This document shows, one piece after another, positions 26,290-34,264 of a stretch of DNA of 64,000 nt. A model generated the notes under the pieces. The model searched no databases, was not told the DNA's origin, and saw only the letters and a list, made by a program, of their open reading frames with translations. Position numbers and translations under genes: made by a program. This DNA is from Thalassotalea sp. Sam97. GTDB taxonomy: Bacteria; Pseudomonadota; Gammaproteobacteria; Enterobacterales; Alteromonadaceae. The stretch lies in assembly GCF_041379765.1 (NCBI RefSeq), contig NZ_CP166919.1:1-64000 (forward strand), written 5' to 3'. Numbering within the stretch: the stretch's first letter is position 1; each line of letters begins with the position of its first letter.

Positions 26290-27843
26290 ATGAGCAACCC
26301 AATTATTGCCGATAATAAACCAGTTAAAGTTAACTTAGAGAAAGATAAAAAGTACTTTTTTTGTACCTGCGGGCGCTCTGCCTCTCAGCCATTTTGTGAT
26401 GGTGCTCATGTCGGTAGCTCATTTAAACCAAAACCCTTTGTCGCTAACAACAATGAAGAGGCGTATTTGTGCCAATGTAAATACAGCGCTTCTCAGCCAT
26501 TTTGTGATGGTAGTCATGGCCAATTTAAAGCCGACGATATAGGTCATGAGGGGCAGAGCATAGCAGATGCCGCAGACAAAACTGAAAATGATATGCCTAA
26601 GGCGCAAAACAGCAAAGAAGAGCCAACGGTCGAATTTATTCATCAACTTGCACGTAGTGGTTTAAGTGAGGTGGGTCATCACGGACCAATGGCCGCTATG
26701 GGAGTGCCACGCAATCAGTTGCCACATTGGGATGATATTCAATTAATGGTGGCACAAATGGCCCGCAAGCCTCTGCTTGATGAGGCCTCGGTAACCACTA
26801 AACTGACTATTGGTCCTGAAGCGAAAAAACCGTTGCAGCTGGATATCCCTTTATTTGTTTCCGATATGAGTTTTGGCTCATTATCGCAAGAGGCTAAAGT
26901 TGCCTTAGCTCGTGGTGCTGAGTTATCTGGTACAGGGATCTGTTCTGGGGAAGGCGGTATGCTTCCTGAGGAGCAAGCCGAAAACAGTCGTTACTTTTAT
27001 GAACTAGCCAGTGCTCAGTTTGGTTATTGTGAAGATATATTAACTAAGGTTCAAAGCTTTCATTTTAAAGGTGGGCAAGCGGCAAAAACGGGTACCGGCG
27101 GGCATTTACCAGCCAGTAAAAACACCGCAAAAATTGCCGCAGTTCGAGGCATTGAGCAAGGTGTCGATGCAATATCGCCAGCAACATTTACAGATTTAAC
27201 CACAGTTAAAGACTTCAAACGTTTTGCTGATCGGGTAAGAGAAATTAGTGGTGGTATACCTATTGGCTTTAAACTCAGCGCCAATCATATAGAGCGCGAT
27301 ATTCAGTTTGCCCTTGATGCCAGCGCTGACTATATTATTTTGGATGGCCGTGGTGGCGGCACGGGGGCGGCACCGACAATGTTCCGCGATCATATTTGCG
27401 TACCAACAATACCTGCACTAGCTAGGGCTCGACGTTATTTAGATCAGCAAGGAGCATCAGGGCGAGTAACGCTGATAATTACTGGTGGTTTACGGTTACC
27501 GATTGATTTTGTAAAAGCATTAGCTCTTGGCGCGGATGGTATCGCAGTGGCTAATAGTGCTATTCAGTCGATAGGGTGTGTAGCTGCACGAATATGCAAT
27601 ACCAACAACTGCCCTGCTGGCATTGCCACGCAAAAAGCAGATTTACGACAACGCCTCGATATTGATAAGTCTGCCAAGCAATTGGCTAATTTTTTTAATG
27701 CATCAACCGAGTTAATGAGCGTGATGGCCAGAGCCTGTGGTCATGATGCGCTTAGCAAATTTAACAAAGATGATTTAGCTACTTGGCATCGATACATGGC
27801 ACATTTGGCTGGTGTTCGTTATAGCGGATACAGCCTTGATTAA
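26290..27843 (+). CDS. fusion of two CDGSH iron-sulfur domains with an FMN-binding glutamate synthase domain
   Basis: The 517-residue protein has two N-terminal CDGSH zinc-finger-like [2Fe-2S] sites, each with complete 3Cys-1His ligands (C25, C27, C36, H40 and C61, C63, C72, H76). After a charged linker (about 90-120) a glutamate-synthase-type FMN domain begins (PLFVSDMSFGSLSQEAK, GTGGHLPASKN, DGRGGGTGAAP). The [3Fe-4S] cysteine pattern C430-x5-C436-x4-C441 of GltB is kept. No glutaminase domain is present, so it is probably an FMN oxidoreductase fed by its own iron-sulfur domains. The substrate is unknown. AGAGAAT and spacing support the ATG. Confidence 0.87.
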   Translation: MSNPIIADNKPVKVNLEKDKKYFFCTCGRSASQPFCDGAHVGSSFKPKPFVANNNEEAYLCQCKYSASQPFCDGSHGQFKADDIGHEGQSIADAADKTENDMPKAQNSKEEPTVEFIHQLARSGLSEVGHHGPMAAMGVPRNQLPHWDDIQLMVAQMARKPLLDEASVTTKLTIGPEAKKPLQLDIPLFVSDMSFGSLSQEAKVALARGAELSGTGICSGEGGMLPEEQAENSRYFYELASAQFGYCEDILTKVQSFHFKGGQAAKTGTGGHLPASKNTAKIAAVRGIEQGVDAISPATFTDLTTVKDFKRFADRVREISGGIPIGFKLSANHIERDIQFALDASADYIILDGRGGGTGAAPTMFRDHICVPTIPALARARRYLDQQGASGRVTLIITGGLRLPIDFVKALALGADGIAVANSAIQSIGCVAARICNTNNCPAGIATQKADLRQRLDIDKSAKQLANFFNASTELMSVMARACGHDALSKFNKDDLATWHRYMAHLAGVRYSGYSLD

Positions 27844-27909
27844 CAAAGCTATTATCATTATGTTATCGATTCTAAAAGAGGATTGCATAGATAACTTTTG
27901 ATAGAACAC

Positions 27910-29058
27910 ATGATGAATAATACGCTTGAAGTTTTTTACCGCTTTTTTTTGTTAGGTTGGATAAGTTTCGGTGGTCCAGCCGCGCATATTGGCTATTTTC
28001 AAAAAGCCTTTGTAGACAAATTGCAATGGCTCGACAATAAAGAGTACGGCAAGCTTGTGGCCCTTAGCCAGTTTTTACCTGGTCCAGGTTCGAGCCAAGT
28101 TGGATTCGCGATAGGCCTACAACGGGCGGGCTTAGCCGGCGCTATCGCCGCATTTCTAGGGTTTACTCTACCATCTTTTTTGTTGATGTATGCATTGGCA
28201 CAAAGCCAAACTTGGTTAGCAGGTTCAACCGCTGATGGGATTATTCACGGTTTGAAGCTGTTAGCGGTGGTCGTTGTTGCCGATGCTTGTGTCAGTATGT
28301 ATCAAAGCTTTTGCAAGACTCGATTGGCGAAATCGATAGCAGCATTGAGCTTAGTGATTTTATTGGTTACCCCCGGCATAGGCGTACAAATTGGCGTGCT
28401 GTTACTGGCGGCTATTATCGGCGCGATATTTTGTAAGGATGAAGCAGAAAAACACCATACATTGACGTCAAATAAGCCTAACTACACACTGTTATTGGTA
28501 TTTTTTATCTTATTCTTAGCGACGCCTTGGTTAGTCGAGCAACAAGGTATAGCGCAAGTGTTTGCTTATTTTTATCAATCGGGTGCGTTAGTGTTTGGCG
28601 GCGGTCACGTTGTATTGCCGCTGTTACAAGAAACCGCCGGACAAAATATCAATAACGATACCTTTTTAATGGGCTATGCCGCAGCGCAAGCCGTGCCTGG
28701 TCCTATGTTTACCTTAGCGTCGTTCTTAGGTGCTCACTCTTTTGCACAGGCACCGTTTATGGGATCGTTAGTGGCGACACTTGCGATTTTTTTACCTGGC
28801 TTTTTACTGGTGCTGGCGCTACAAGGCGCGTGGCAATCTATCAGCGCTAAGCCTCGAGTTGCAGGAGCCGTTGTTGCAATCAATGCGGCGGTTGTTGGTT
28901 TGTTATTGAGCGCCTTGTATTCTCCGGTATTTACTCTTGCGGTTGTGAGCAACCTTCATATGGCGTTGGTGGCTACAGGGCTCTTGTTATTGCGGGTGCT
29001 TAAGTTACCTATTGGTATTTTGGTTGTGGTATTTGCTTTGGCGGGCATCTTGCTTTAG
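27910..29058 (+). CDS. chrA: chromate transporter ChrA (CHR family, two-domain)
   Basis: The 382-residue inner-membrane protein has two homologous halves, each with the CHR signature (LGWISFGGPAAHIGYF and FLPGPGSSQVGFAIGLQRAG in the first; GALVFGGGHVVLPLL and QAVPGPMFTLASFLG in the second). Such long CHR proteins export chromate in several bacteria; sulfate or other anions are possible here. An in-frame TTG at 27898 would add four residues, but the MMNNTLEVFYRFFLLGW N-terminus fits the family better. No strong ribosome site is visible for either. Confidence 0.85.
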   Translation: MMNNTLEVFYRFFLLGWISFGGPAAHIGYFQKAFVDKLQWLDNKEYGKLVALSQFLPGPGSSQVGFAIGLQRAGLAGAIAAFLGFTLPSFLLMYALAQSQTWLAGSTADGIIHGLKLLAVVVVADACVSMYQSFCKTRLAKSIAALSLVILLVTPGIGVQIGVLLLAAIIGAIFCKDEAEKHHTLTSNKPNYTLLLVFFILFLATPWLVEQQGIAQVFAYFYQSGALVFGGGHVVLPLLQETAGQNINNDTFLMGYAAAQAVPGPMFTLASFLGAHSFAQAPFMGSLVATLAIFLPGFLLVLALQGAWQSISAKPRVAGAVVAINAAVVGLLLSALYSPVFTLAVVSNLHMALVATGLLLLRVLKLPIGILVVVFALAGILL

Positions 29059-29069
29059 CTAATAGGTAT

Positions 29070-29106
29070 AACAAGCCATTGAAATTCAATGGCTTGTTGC
29101 TATTTT
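29070..29106. terminator. bidirectional terminator between chrA and the flotillin gene
   Basis: A 13-bp perfect stem, AACAAGCCATTGA (29070-29082) / TCAATGGCTTGTT (29086-29098), has a 3-nt loop. It lies between convergent genes, 12 nt after chrA, and GCTATTTT follows on the plus strand. Confidence 0.85.
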
Positions 29107-29113
29107 ATAGAGG

Positions 29114-30886
29114 TTAACTGTTACTGCCATTTACGGAGCGGTTACTTGTATTGCCATTGCCCTCGGGGCGGTAATTCGTTACTGAAATCATCTCGTCTGT
29201 TAGGTTGTGTTTACCCGTAATGAGATCTTGTAAGCTACCGCTATCTTTATCAACAATACCTAACTCCCTTATCATAGTATCAACCAATGGTGCATTGGCT
29301 CGATAGCTCAATGCGGCACTGGTAATTTGTTCAGCAAGGCCACCTTGATTGGCATTGGGCTGTTCACCGTCGCCACTGCTAGTAACGCTTTGGCCGGCAC
29401 CGTAACCTTGTAATATTTTTATGCCGTCGATGTTTTCTAAAGGCTTAACAGCTTGTGCAACAATCTCTGGTAAGGCCTTCAGTATTGCCAGAGATTTTTG
29501 TAATTCAACTTGCTCATCACGTAAGGTGTTTTCTGCTTCGTAAAGTGCACGTTTACCTTCCGCCTCGACCGCATAAACTTTTTCATCGGCTTCTGCTTTA
29601 AGTTTTTTCGCATCGGCATCCGCTTTTGCCTCGGTTAGTATGGCTTCGGCTTTATCTTGCGCGGCTTGTTTATCGGCCGCTGCCTGCACGGTAATACTTA
29701 CAGCATCGCGTTCCGCTTCTTTTTTGGCATCGATGACTTCGATTTCTTTTTGACGATTGGCTATAGCCACTTGTTTAGCGGTTGCTACCGCTTCTTCTTT
29801 TTCAACTTTTAGCTTTTCTGCTTCCGCTGCTTTAGCTCGCGCCGCTGATTCTTCTTCAGATTTTTGAGCAACGGCTATTTGCTTTTCTTGTTTTGCCATT
29901 TCAATGTCTTTTTCTTGCTGAATGCGCGCTTGTTCGATGGCTTTGCGTTTGTCTATTTCTTGCGTATCAATTTGTTTAGCTTTTTCGATTTCGGCAAGCT
30001 CAATGGCGCGTAGTTTGGCAATTTCTGCTTCGCGCTCTTCACGTTGCTTGATTTCTTTTTGCTTAACGATTTCAGCTTGTTGTTCGGCACGTTTAAACTC
30101 TATCGCTTGTTGCTGAATAAGTTGTGCTTCCTGCTGTTCTTTTTCTATTTCCAATGATTGCTTTTCAGCTGCTAGGTTACGCTCTTCTATTTTGATGCGA
30201 TTCTCTTGCTCTATATCGTTAGTTTCCTTACGTTTTTCTTCAATTATCTTAGCTAGTCTAGCTCTACCTTCGGCATCAAAGGCATTGTTTTCATTGAAAA
30301 ACTGCAGGTCAGTTTGGTCAAAGCCGGTTAGCGAAACAGACTCGAGCTCCAAGCCATTCTTTTCCAGATCAGCCATAACATTTTGTTGAACTTTTTGCAC
30401 AAACTCAGAGCGTTGTTCATGCATTTCTGTCATGGTCATCTCGGCAGCGACAGCACGTAGTACATCAACAAACTTAGATTCCATTAGCTTTTTAAGTTCT
30501 TCAACACGCATGGTACGAGTACCAAGTGTTTGTGCCGCCATCGAAATGCCCTCGGCATTTGGGGCAACGCGCAAATAGAAATCGGCTTTAACATCGACTC
30601 GCATGCGATCTTTGGTGATTAGCGCATCTTTTTGCGTTTTTTCCACTTCAATGCGCAAAGTATTCATGTTTACTGGAATTGTTTCGTGGACAACAGGTAA
30701 CACAATTGCACCACCGTCTTTTACCACTTTTTCACCGCCCATACCGGTACGTACAAAGGCGATTTCTTTAGTTGCTCGCACATACAATTTGGCGATAATT
30801 AAACCTATGGTTAGTAGAGCCAGTAACACACTGCCCGCAATAATTAATATCATGGTGACGTTGTCACCGCCGGTTAAAGCGTTCAT
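29114..30886 (-). CDS. yqiK: flotillin-like SPFH protein (YqiK family)
   Basis: The 590-residue protein has one N-terminal membrane segment (about residues 10-30), an SPFH/band-7 domain (FVRTGMGGEKVVKDGGAIVLPVVHETIPVN onward), a very long Glu/Ala/Lys-rich coiled coil (about 220-470) and a flotillin C-terminal segment (LQKSLAILKALPEIVAQAVKPLENIDGIKILQG). Flotillins organise membrane microdomains. The partner yqiJ lies 15 bp upstream, the same pair as E. coli yqiJ-yqiK, and its product is thought to work with the flotillin at the membrane. Confidence 0.92.
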   Translation of the reverse strand: MNALTGGDNVTMILIIAGSVLLALLTIGLIIAKLYVRATKEIAFVRTGMGGEKVVKDGGAIVLPVVHETIPVNMNTLRIEVEKTQKDALITKDRMRVDVKADFYLRVAPNAEGISMAAQTLGTRTMRVEELKKLMESKFVDVLRAVAAEMTMTEMHEQRSEFVQKVQQNVMADLEKNGLELESVSLTGFDQTDLQFFNENNAFDAEGRARLAKIIEEKRKETNDIEQENRIKIEERNLAAEKQSLEIEKEQQEAQLIQQQAIEFKRAEQQAEIVKQKEIKQREEREAEIAKLRAIELAEIEKAKQIDTQEIDKRKAIEQARIQQEKDIEMAKQEKQIAVAQKSEEESAARAKAAEAEKLKVEKEEAVATAKQVAIANRQKEIEVIDAKKEAERDAVSITVQAAADKQAAQDKAEAILTEAKADADAKKLKAEADEKVYAVEAEGKRALYEAENTLRDEQVELQKSLAILKALPEIVAQAVKPLENIDGIKILQGYGAGQSVTSSGDGEQPNANQGGLAEQITSAALSYRANAPLVDTMIRELGIVDKDSGSLQDLITGKHNLTDEMISVTNYRPEGNGNTSNRSVNGSNS

Positions 30887-30901
30887 ATAAATTCCTTATT
30901 A

Positions 30902-31537
30902 TTATTGTTTTAATTCACTAGCTAGCCATATGTTTGCTTGCTTATGTAGTAATACGACAGTGGTGCCTTGAGGAAAGGTGTGTTGGGTTTGCTCTGGCTC
31001 AACCATCACATAATGCTTTTGATTAAATTCATCTTGTAACACGGCTTGTGCGGCATTGCCTTTACTGGCTTTACCAATGGTGATGGTCGCGACTTTGCCA
31101 ACAAAGCCGTCTACCGATACGGCAGAGGATTCATTCTTAGGTACGATCTTCGCAATCGCTTCACCAAAGTAATGACAGCAAAAACCAGCACCTAACAACG
31201 CGAATGGTTTTGATAACCAATATAAAACGTCGATGTTAAGGCTACTGGCAATAATGTAATTATAAGTTAGCCCGCATAATGCAAAACTGGTTAGCATTAT
31301 CACCAGCCATACCAGTAAAGGCAGTTTGTGCAGACATAACCAACCAAGCACAGAAGTTAAGCCGCCAGTGGTTACGTCGGCATCAACGTCAAGATTGAGG
31401 TCGACCATATCGTCAAGCAGACTCATAATACTGGCGCCAATAAGCAGCGCTAGGCCTTCAAGCAAAGACAGACCAACAACAATGGCTAACGCGACGTTGT
31501 AGACAAAATTGAGGTCAGACAGAATAAAATCGAGCAA
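30902..31537 (-). CDS. yqiJ: YqiJ-family membrane protein with OB-fold (NfeD-like)
   Basis: The 211-residue protein has about three membrane segments in the first 130 residues and a C-terminal OB-fold (DGFVGKVATITIGKASKGNAAQAVLQDEF, VMVEPEQ, GTTVVLL), like YqiJ and NfeD partners of SPFH proteins. It is the first gene of the yqiJ-yqiK operon. The start is TTG, preceded by GGAGAG with 5 nt spacing, and the N-terminus MLDFILSDLN matches the family. Confidence 0.85.
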   Translation of the reverse strand: MLDFILSDLNFVYNVALAIVVGLSLLEGLALLIGASIMSLLDDMVDLNLDVDADVTTGGLTSVLGWLCLHKLPLLVWLVIMLTSFALCGLTYNYIIASSLNIDVLYWLSKPFALLGAGFCCHYFGEAIAKIVPKNESSAVSVDGFVGKVATITIGKASKGNAAQAVLQDEFNQKHYVMVEPEQTQHTFPQGTTVVLLHKQANIWLASELKQ

Positions 31538-31708
31538 AGCATCTCTCCATGATCAACGACATACGCAATAATCTTTAATGATCAATGCGTTAGCAATAAG
31601 TTTAATGTAACCATGTTGCAAAGATGTTGCAAAGTTAATTTTGATTTCTCTAATTAGTACGCAAACAATGCCGCTGTTAATGCCATTACAGGCTAGTTTT
31701 GGTGATTG

Positions 31709-33262
31709 TCACATCCAGTTTTTTCGTGTCGACTCTACGTCAAATAGGGTTTCATCTAGCCATTGATACCCTTGGTGCTGATTAATATATGGGACTGAAA
31801 TGGCGCCTGACGCAAGAACCATTTGCACACTGCACAGTTGTCGACGCTGTAAAAACCAGCTTTGCATGAAATGTACTTGTTGTACTTTAAAGCGCTGAAA
31901 AATGTAATAGTTAACGCCAAGCCAGCCGTTGCGAATATAAATATATTTGTCATCAGTAGCCCAGCCCCAGCGGCGGTATCGAAGATAAAATAATGCGGTG
32001 ATAACTAGACCACAAGCCGCTGAGATACTGAAAGCATTCGGGTTGCTATGGGTGATTAACATATAGGTTATAAAAGTCGTTACCGGTATCACAATCAGCA
32101 TCATGTTACGTAAAAACAATCGCCGACTGACGTTGTTAAAGGCAATCTCAGTAATATTAACCTCGTTAAATGCATCTTGGATTAAGTGGTCACGCTCTTT
32201 GTGAGTAACCGATGGGACAATAATACGGTTGTTTTGTGCGTGCGACTCTGGCGTTTGGTGATTGGCATTCGATTGTTCAAACTTTAAGTTGCTGCGTCTT
32301 AACAGTACATCGAGCCAACTTTGCTGACAGACTATTTTTTGCAATCGCGACAAACGCATAGTGACTTCAGTTCGGGTAAAAAAGCCACTTCGGCGGATGT
32401 ATTTGTCCTCATAACGACTTAGCTTAAAATCATGAAACATGATGATAGCGCCCAGTATGCTAAGTATGCTAATGAATAACATAATGGTGATAAATAGCGT
32501 TAAAAAGGTACTGGCAATTTGCCAAAAAGACTTGTCGGTAAACTCAAAGTACTGATCAAAGGTTATGCCCCAATAGGCGCTCCAGGCTCCAACTTTGTCT
32601 AGCAAGCCATCAATAAACGGCATTAGACCAGCGAGGATCAGCCATATTCGATTATTGGTTAAGCCATGAATCACCAAGTCGTCTAAGTTACGTCGATCGA
32701 GTATGACTTCATCTGCCTCATTATGCGTTGATGACGTCGTCGATTCAGTGTCGCTCGTTAGGCTTTCAGTTTGCTCTAATGAGATTGATTTGTTCTTTTG
32801 GCTGGCGAGAATTTGTTGTTTTAATTGTATGGCAAAGGGCTTGTGCACAGCGACAATTTTCGCCTCTTGACGAGCCGAACCTGCGGTATCAAATTGCATG
32901 CAGCAATAATTAAAGGGGCGATAATAAAATGGCTCTGCTAGTTCGACGTTTTGAATTTTGGCAAACGGAAGGTCGATGTACTTGCGGGCGAAAACACCAG
33001 AACGGATTTCTATTTGTTGTTCGGTTAAGCGATATTGGAAAAAATAAAAGCTTAATATCGCCGACAACAATATTAACGTAACGCCACTGTAGATAACCGG
33101 CCACCAAAGTCCTGGATTTTCTTCAACTTTACTATAGAGAATCAGTAAGGCAGGGAGAATGTAGACGACGTTACCTAATACAGACCGCACCAACGCTTGC
33201 ACAAAATAAATGATAGCCACTGGCGATATGCGTTGCCATTGTTGGCTTTTACTATTATCCAT
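31709..33262 (-). CDS. membrane protein with bacterial PH (DUF304) domains, YdbT-like
   Basis: The 517-residue protein has several membrane-spanning pairs, each followed by a bPH2 (DUF304) domain: FFQYRLTEQQIEIRSGVFARKYIDLPFAKIQNVELAEPFYY near residue 70, KYIRRSGFFTRTEVTMRLSRLQKIVCQQSWLDVLL near 300, and YIYIRNGWLGVNYYIFQRFKVQQVHFMQSWF near 440. This is the arrangement of Bacillus YdbT and related proteins, found next to a single-domain YdbS. Their role is not well defined; resistance to antimicrobial peptides or competing bacteria has been reported for some. It overlaps the upstream gene by 8 nt. Confidence 0.82.
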   Translation of the reverse strand: MDNSKSQQWQRISPVAIIYFVQALVRSVLGNVVYILPALLILYSKVEENPGLWWPVIYSGVTLILLSAILSFYFFQYRLTEQQIEIRSGVFARKYIDLPFAKIQNVELAEPFYYRPFNYCCMQFDTAGSARQEAKIVAVHKPFAIQLKQQILASQKNKSISLEQTESLTSDTESTTSSTHNEADEVILDRRNLDDLVIHGLTNNRIWLILAGLMPFIDGLLDKVGAWSAYWGITFDQYFEFTDKSFWQIASTFLTLFITIMLFISILSILGAIIMFHDFKLSRYEDKYIRRSGFFTRTEVTMRLSRLQKIVCQQSWLDVLLRRSNLKFEQSNANHQTPESHAQNNRIIVPSVTHKERDHLIQDAFNEVNITEIAFNNVSRRLFLRNMMLIVIPVTTFITYMLITHSNPNAFSISAACGLVITALFYLRYRRWGWATDDKYIYIRNGWLGVNYYIFQRFKVQQVHFMQSWFLQRRQLCSVQMVLASGAISVPYINQHQGYQWLDETLFDVESTRKNWM

Positions 33263-33791
33263 GCAAGCCTAAGTCCTTGTGCGAGAGAATGTACTGGCGA
33301 ATATTTTCTGCAGTTTGAATAGATAAGCCCGGTATTTCAAAGGTGTAAGCCGCACCACCGGCACTAAAAACTTGTAAGTTAGCAAGCCCCGCTTGACGCT
33401 CAAGTGGACCCCGTTTTATTTCGACATGTTGAATTCGCAAAATTGGTTGAGTTACAACCGAGCGAAATACAAGGCCACTTTGGTAACTTAAATCTTGTTC
33501 TCGCAAGGCATAGCCTTTTTTCGGGTCAGCTATATGACGATACAGAGTGGTTAGCAGGCCAACAACCGCACTAATATAGAGCGCAATTTCTACAAGGCGC
33601 AATAGTTTGCTTGGTAAGGTTAGCCAAGGTTGATTGATTATTATGGCGCATACAGCCACGAATAATAGCGTCGTATAGAGGCTGACTTTGCGATGCAGAG
33701 GTGGATAAGCTATGGCCAGTGGTTGAAAGTCTAGCTGTTGCAAAGAGCTTAGCTGTGAGCTGTTGATCTGGTTGTTTGAAAACTCTGACAT
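33255..33791 (-). CDS. membrane protein with one PH (DUF304) domain, YdbS-like
   Basis: The 178-residue protein has two membrane segments (about 42-60 and 67-85) and one bPH2 domain (YALREQDLSYQSGLVFRSVVTQPILRIQHVEIKRGPLERQAGLANLQVFSAGG). It is the YdbS-like partner of the downstream YdbT-like protein; the overlap of the two genes points to translational coupling and a joint complex. Confidence 0.83.
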   Translation of the reverse strand: MSEFSNNQINSSQLSSLQQLDFQPLAIAYPPLHRKVSLYTTLLFVAVCAIIINQPWLTLPSKLLRLVEIALYISAVVGLLTTLYRHIADPKKGYALREQDLSYQSGLVFRSVVTQPILRIQHVEIKRGPLERQAGLANLQVFSAGGAAYTFEIPGLSIQTAENIRQYILSHKDLGLHG

Positions 33792-34264
33792 GAAGGTTAG
33801 TTTGGGTATGGATTAAAGTGAGTGCCGATACCCTAACCTAGCAAATAATCGAGCACTGTGTAAATTATTCTCTACCGAATGCTCATGCCGGTATTATCAA
33901 CACAGGTGAGATCATTTCATTTGTTGTTTTTTGTACAAATTATTAAGCTGATTTAGTACCTCTATGCGGGGGGGATGTCATCAGAAGTTATCGCGCTGTG
34001 AGCTTTTGACTACATAATAACCATTGTTCACTTTAATCCTGTAAGCTTAATATATCGCTAGGCTTTATATTGATATTCATGGGCTTAGATATAACCTTTG
34101 GTTCTAAAATGCAATGTAAAACAATCTTTTTGTTGGTTTTTTTACCGCTATAATCGACATAACATGGCTTTTATCTCTGATTGTTATGTCAGGTGTTAGC
34201 GCTAACCGCAACAACTAGAATTCGCCAGATGTTTCATTCACAATGCTAGTAAGGGTATCTGTTT
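33792..34264. promoter_or_regulatory. control region of the glycogen/maltodextrin operon
   Basis: This 473-bp spacer has no convincing gene. A -10 box TATAAT lies at 34149-34154 with only a weak T-rich -35, which hints at activator dependence. Directly downstream is a perfect 9-bp dyad, GACATAACA (34156-34164) and TGTTATGTC (34182-34190), with centres 26 bp apart. A LacI-type palindrome, GTTAGCGCTAAC, follows at 34195-34206. Both dyads lie at or after the expected start point and would suit repressor binding. The part upstream of 34100 holds a run of seven G near 33968 and nothing else recognised. Confidence 0.6.

Noticed and set aside
29922..30890. Several open frames on the plus strand opposite the flotillin gene
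   Set aside because: They follow the repetitive coiled-coil codons of yqiK and have no ribosome sites; shadows of the real gene.
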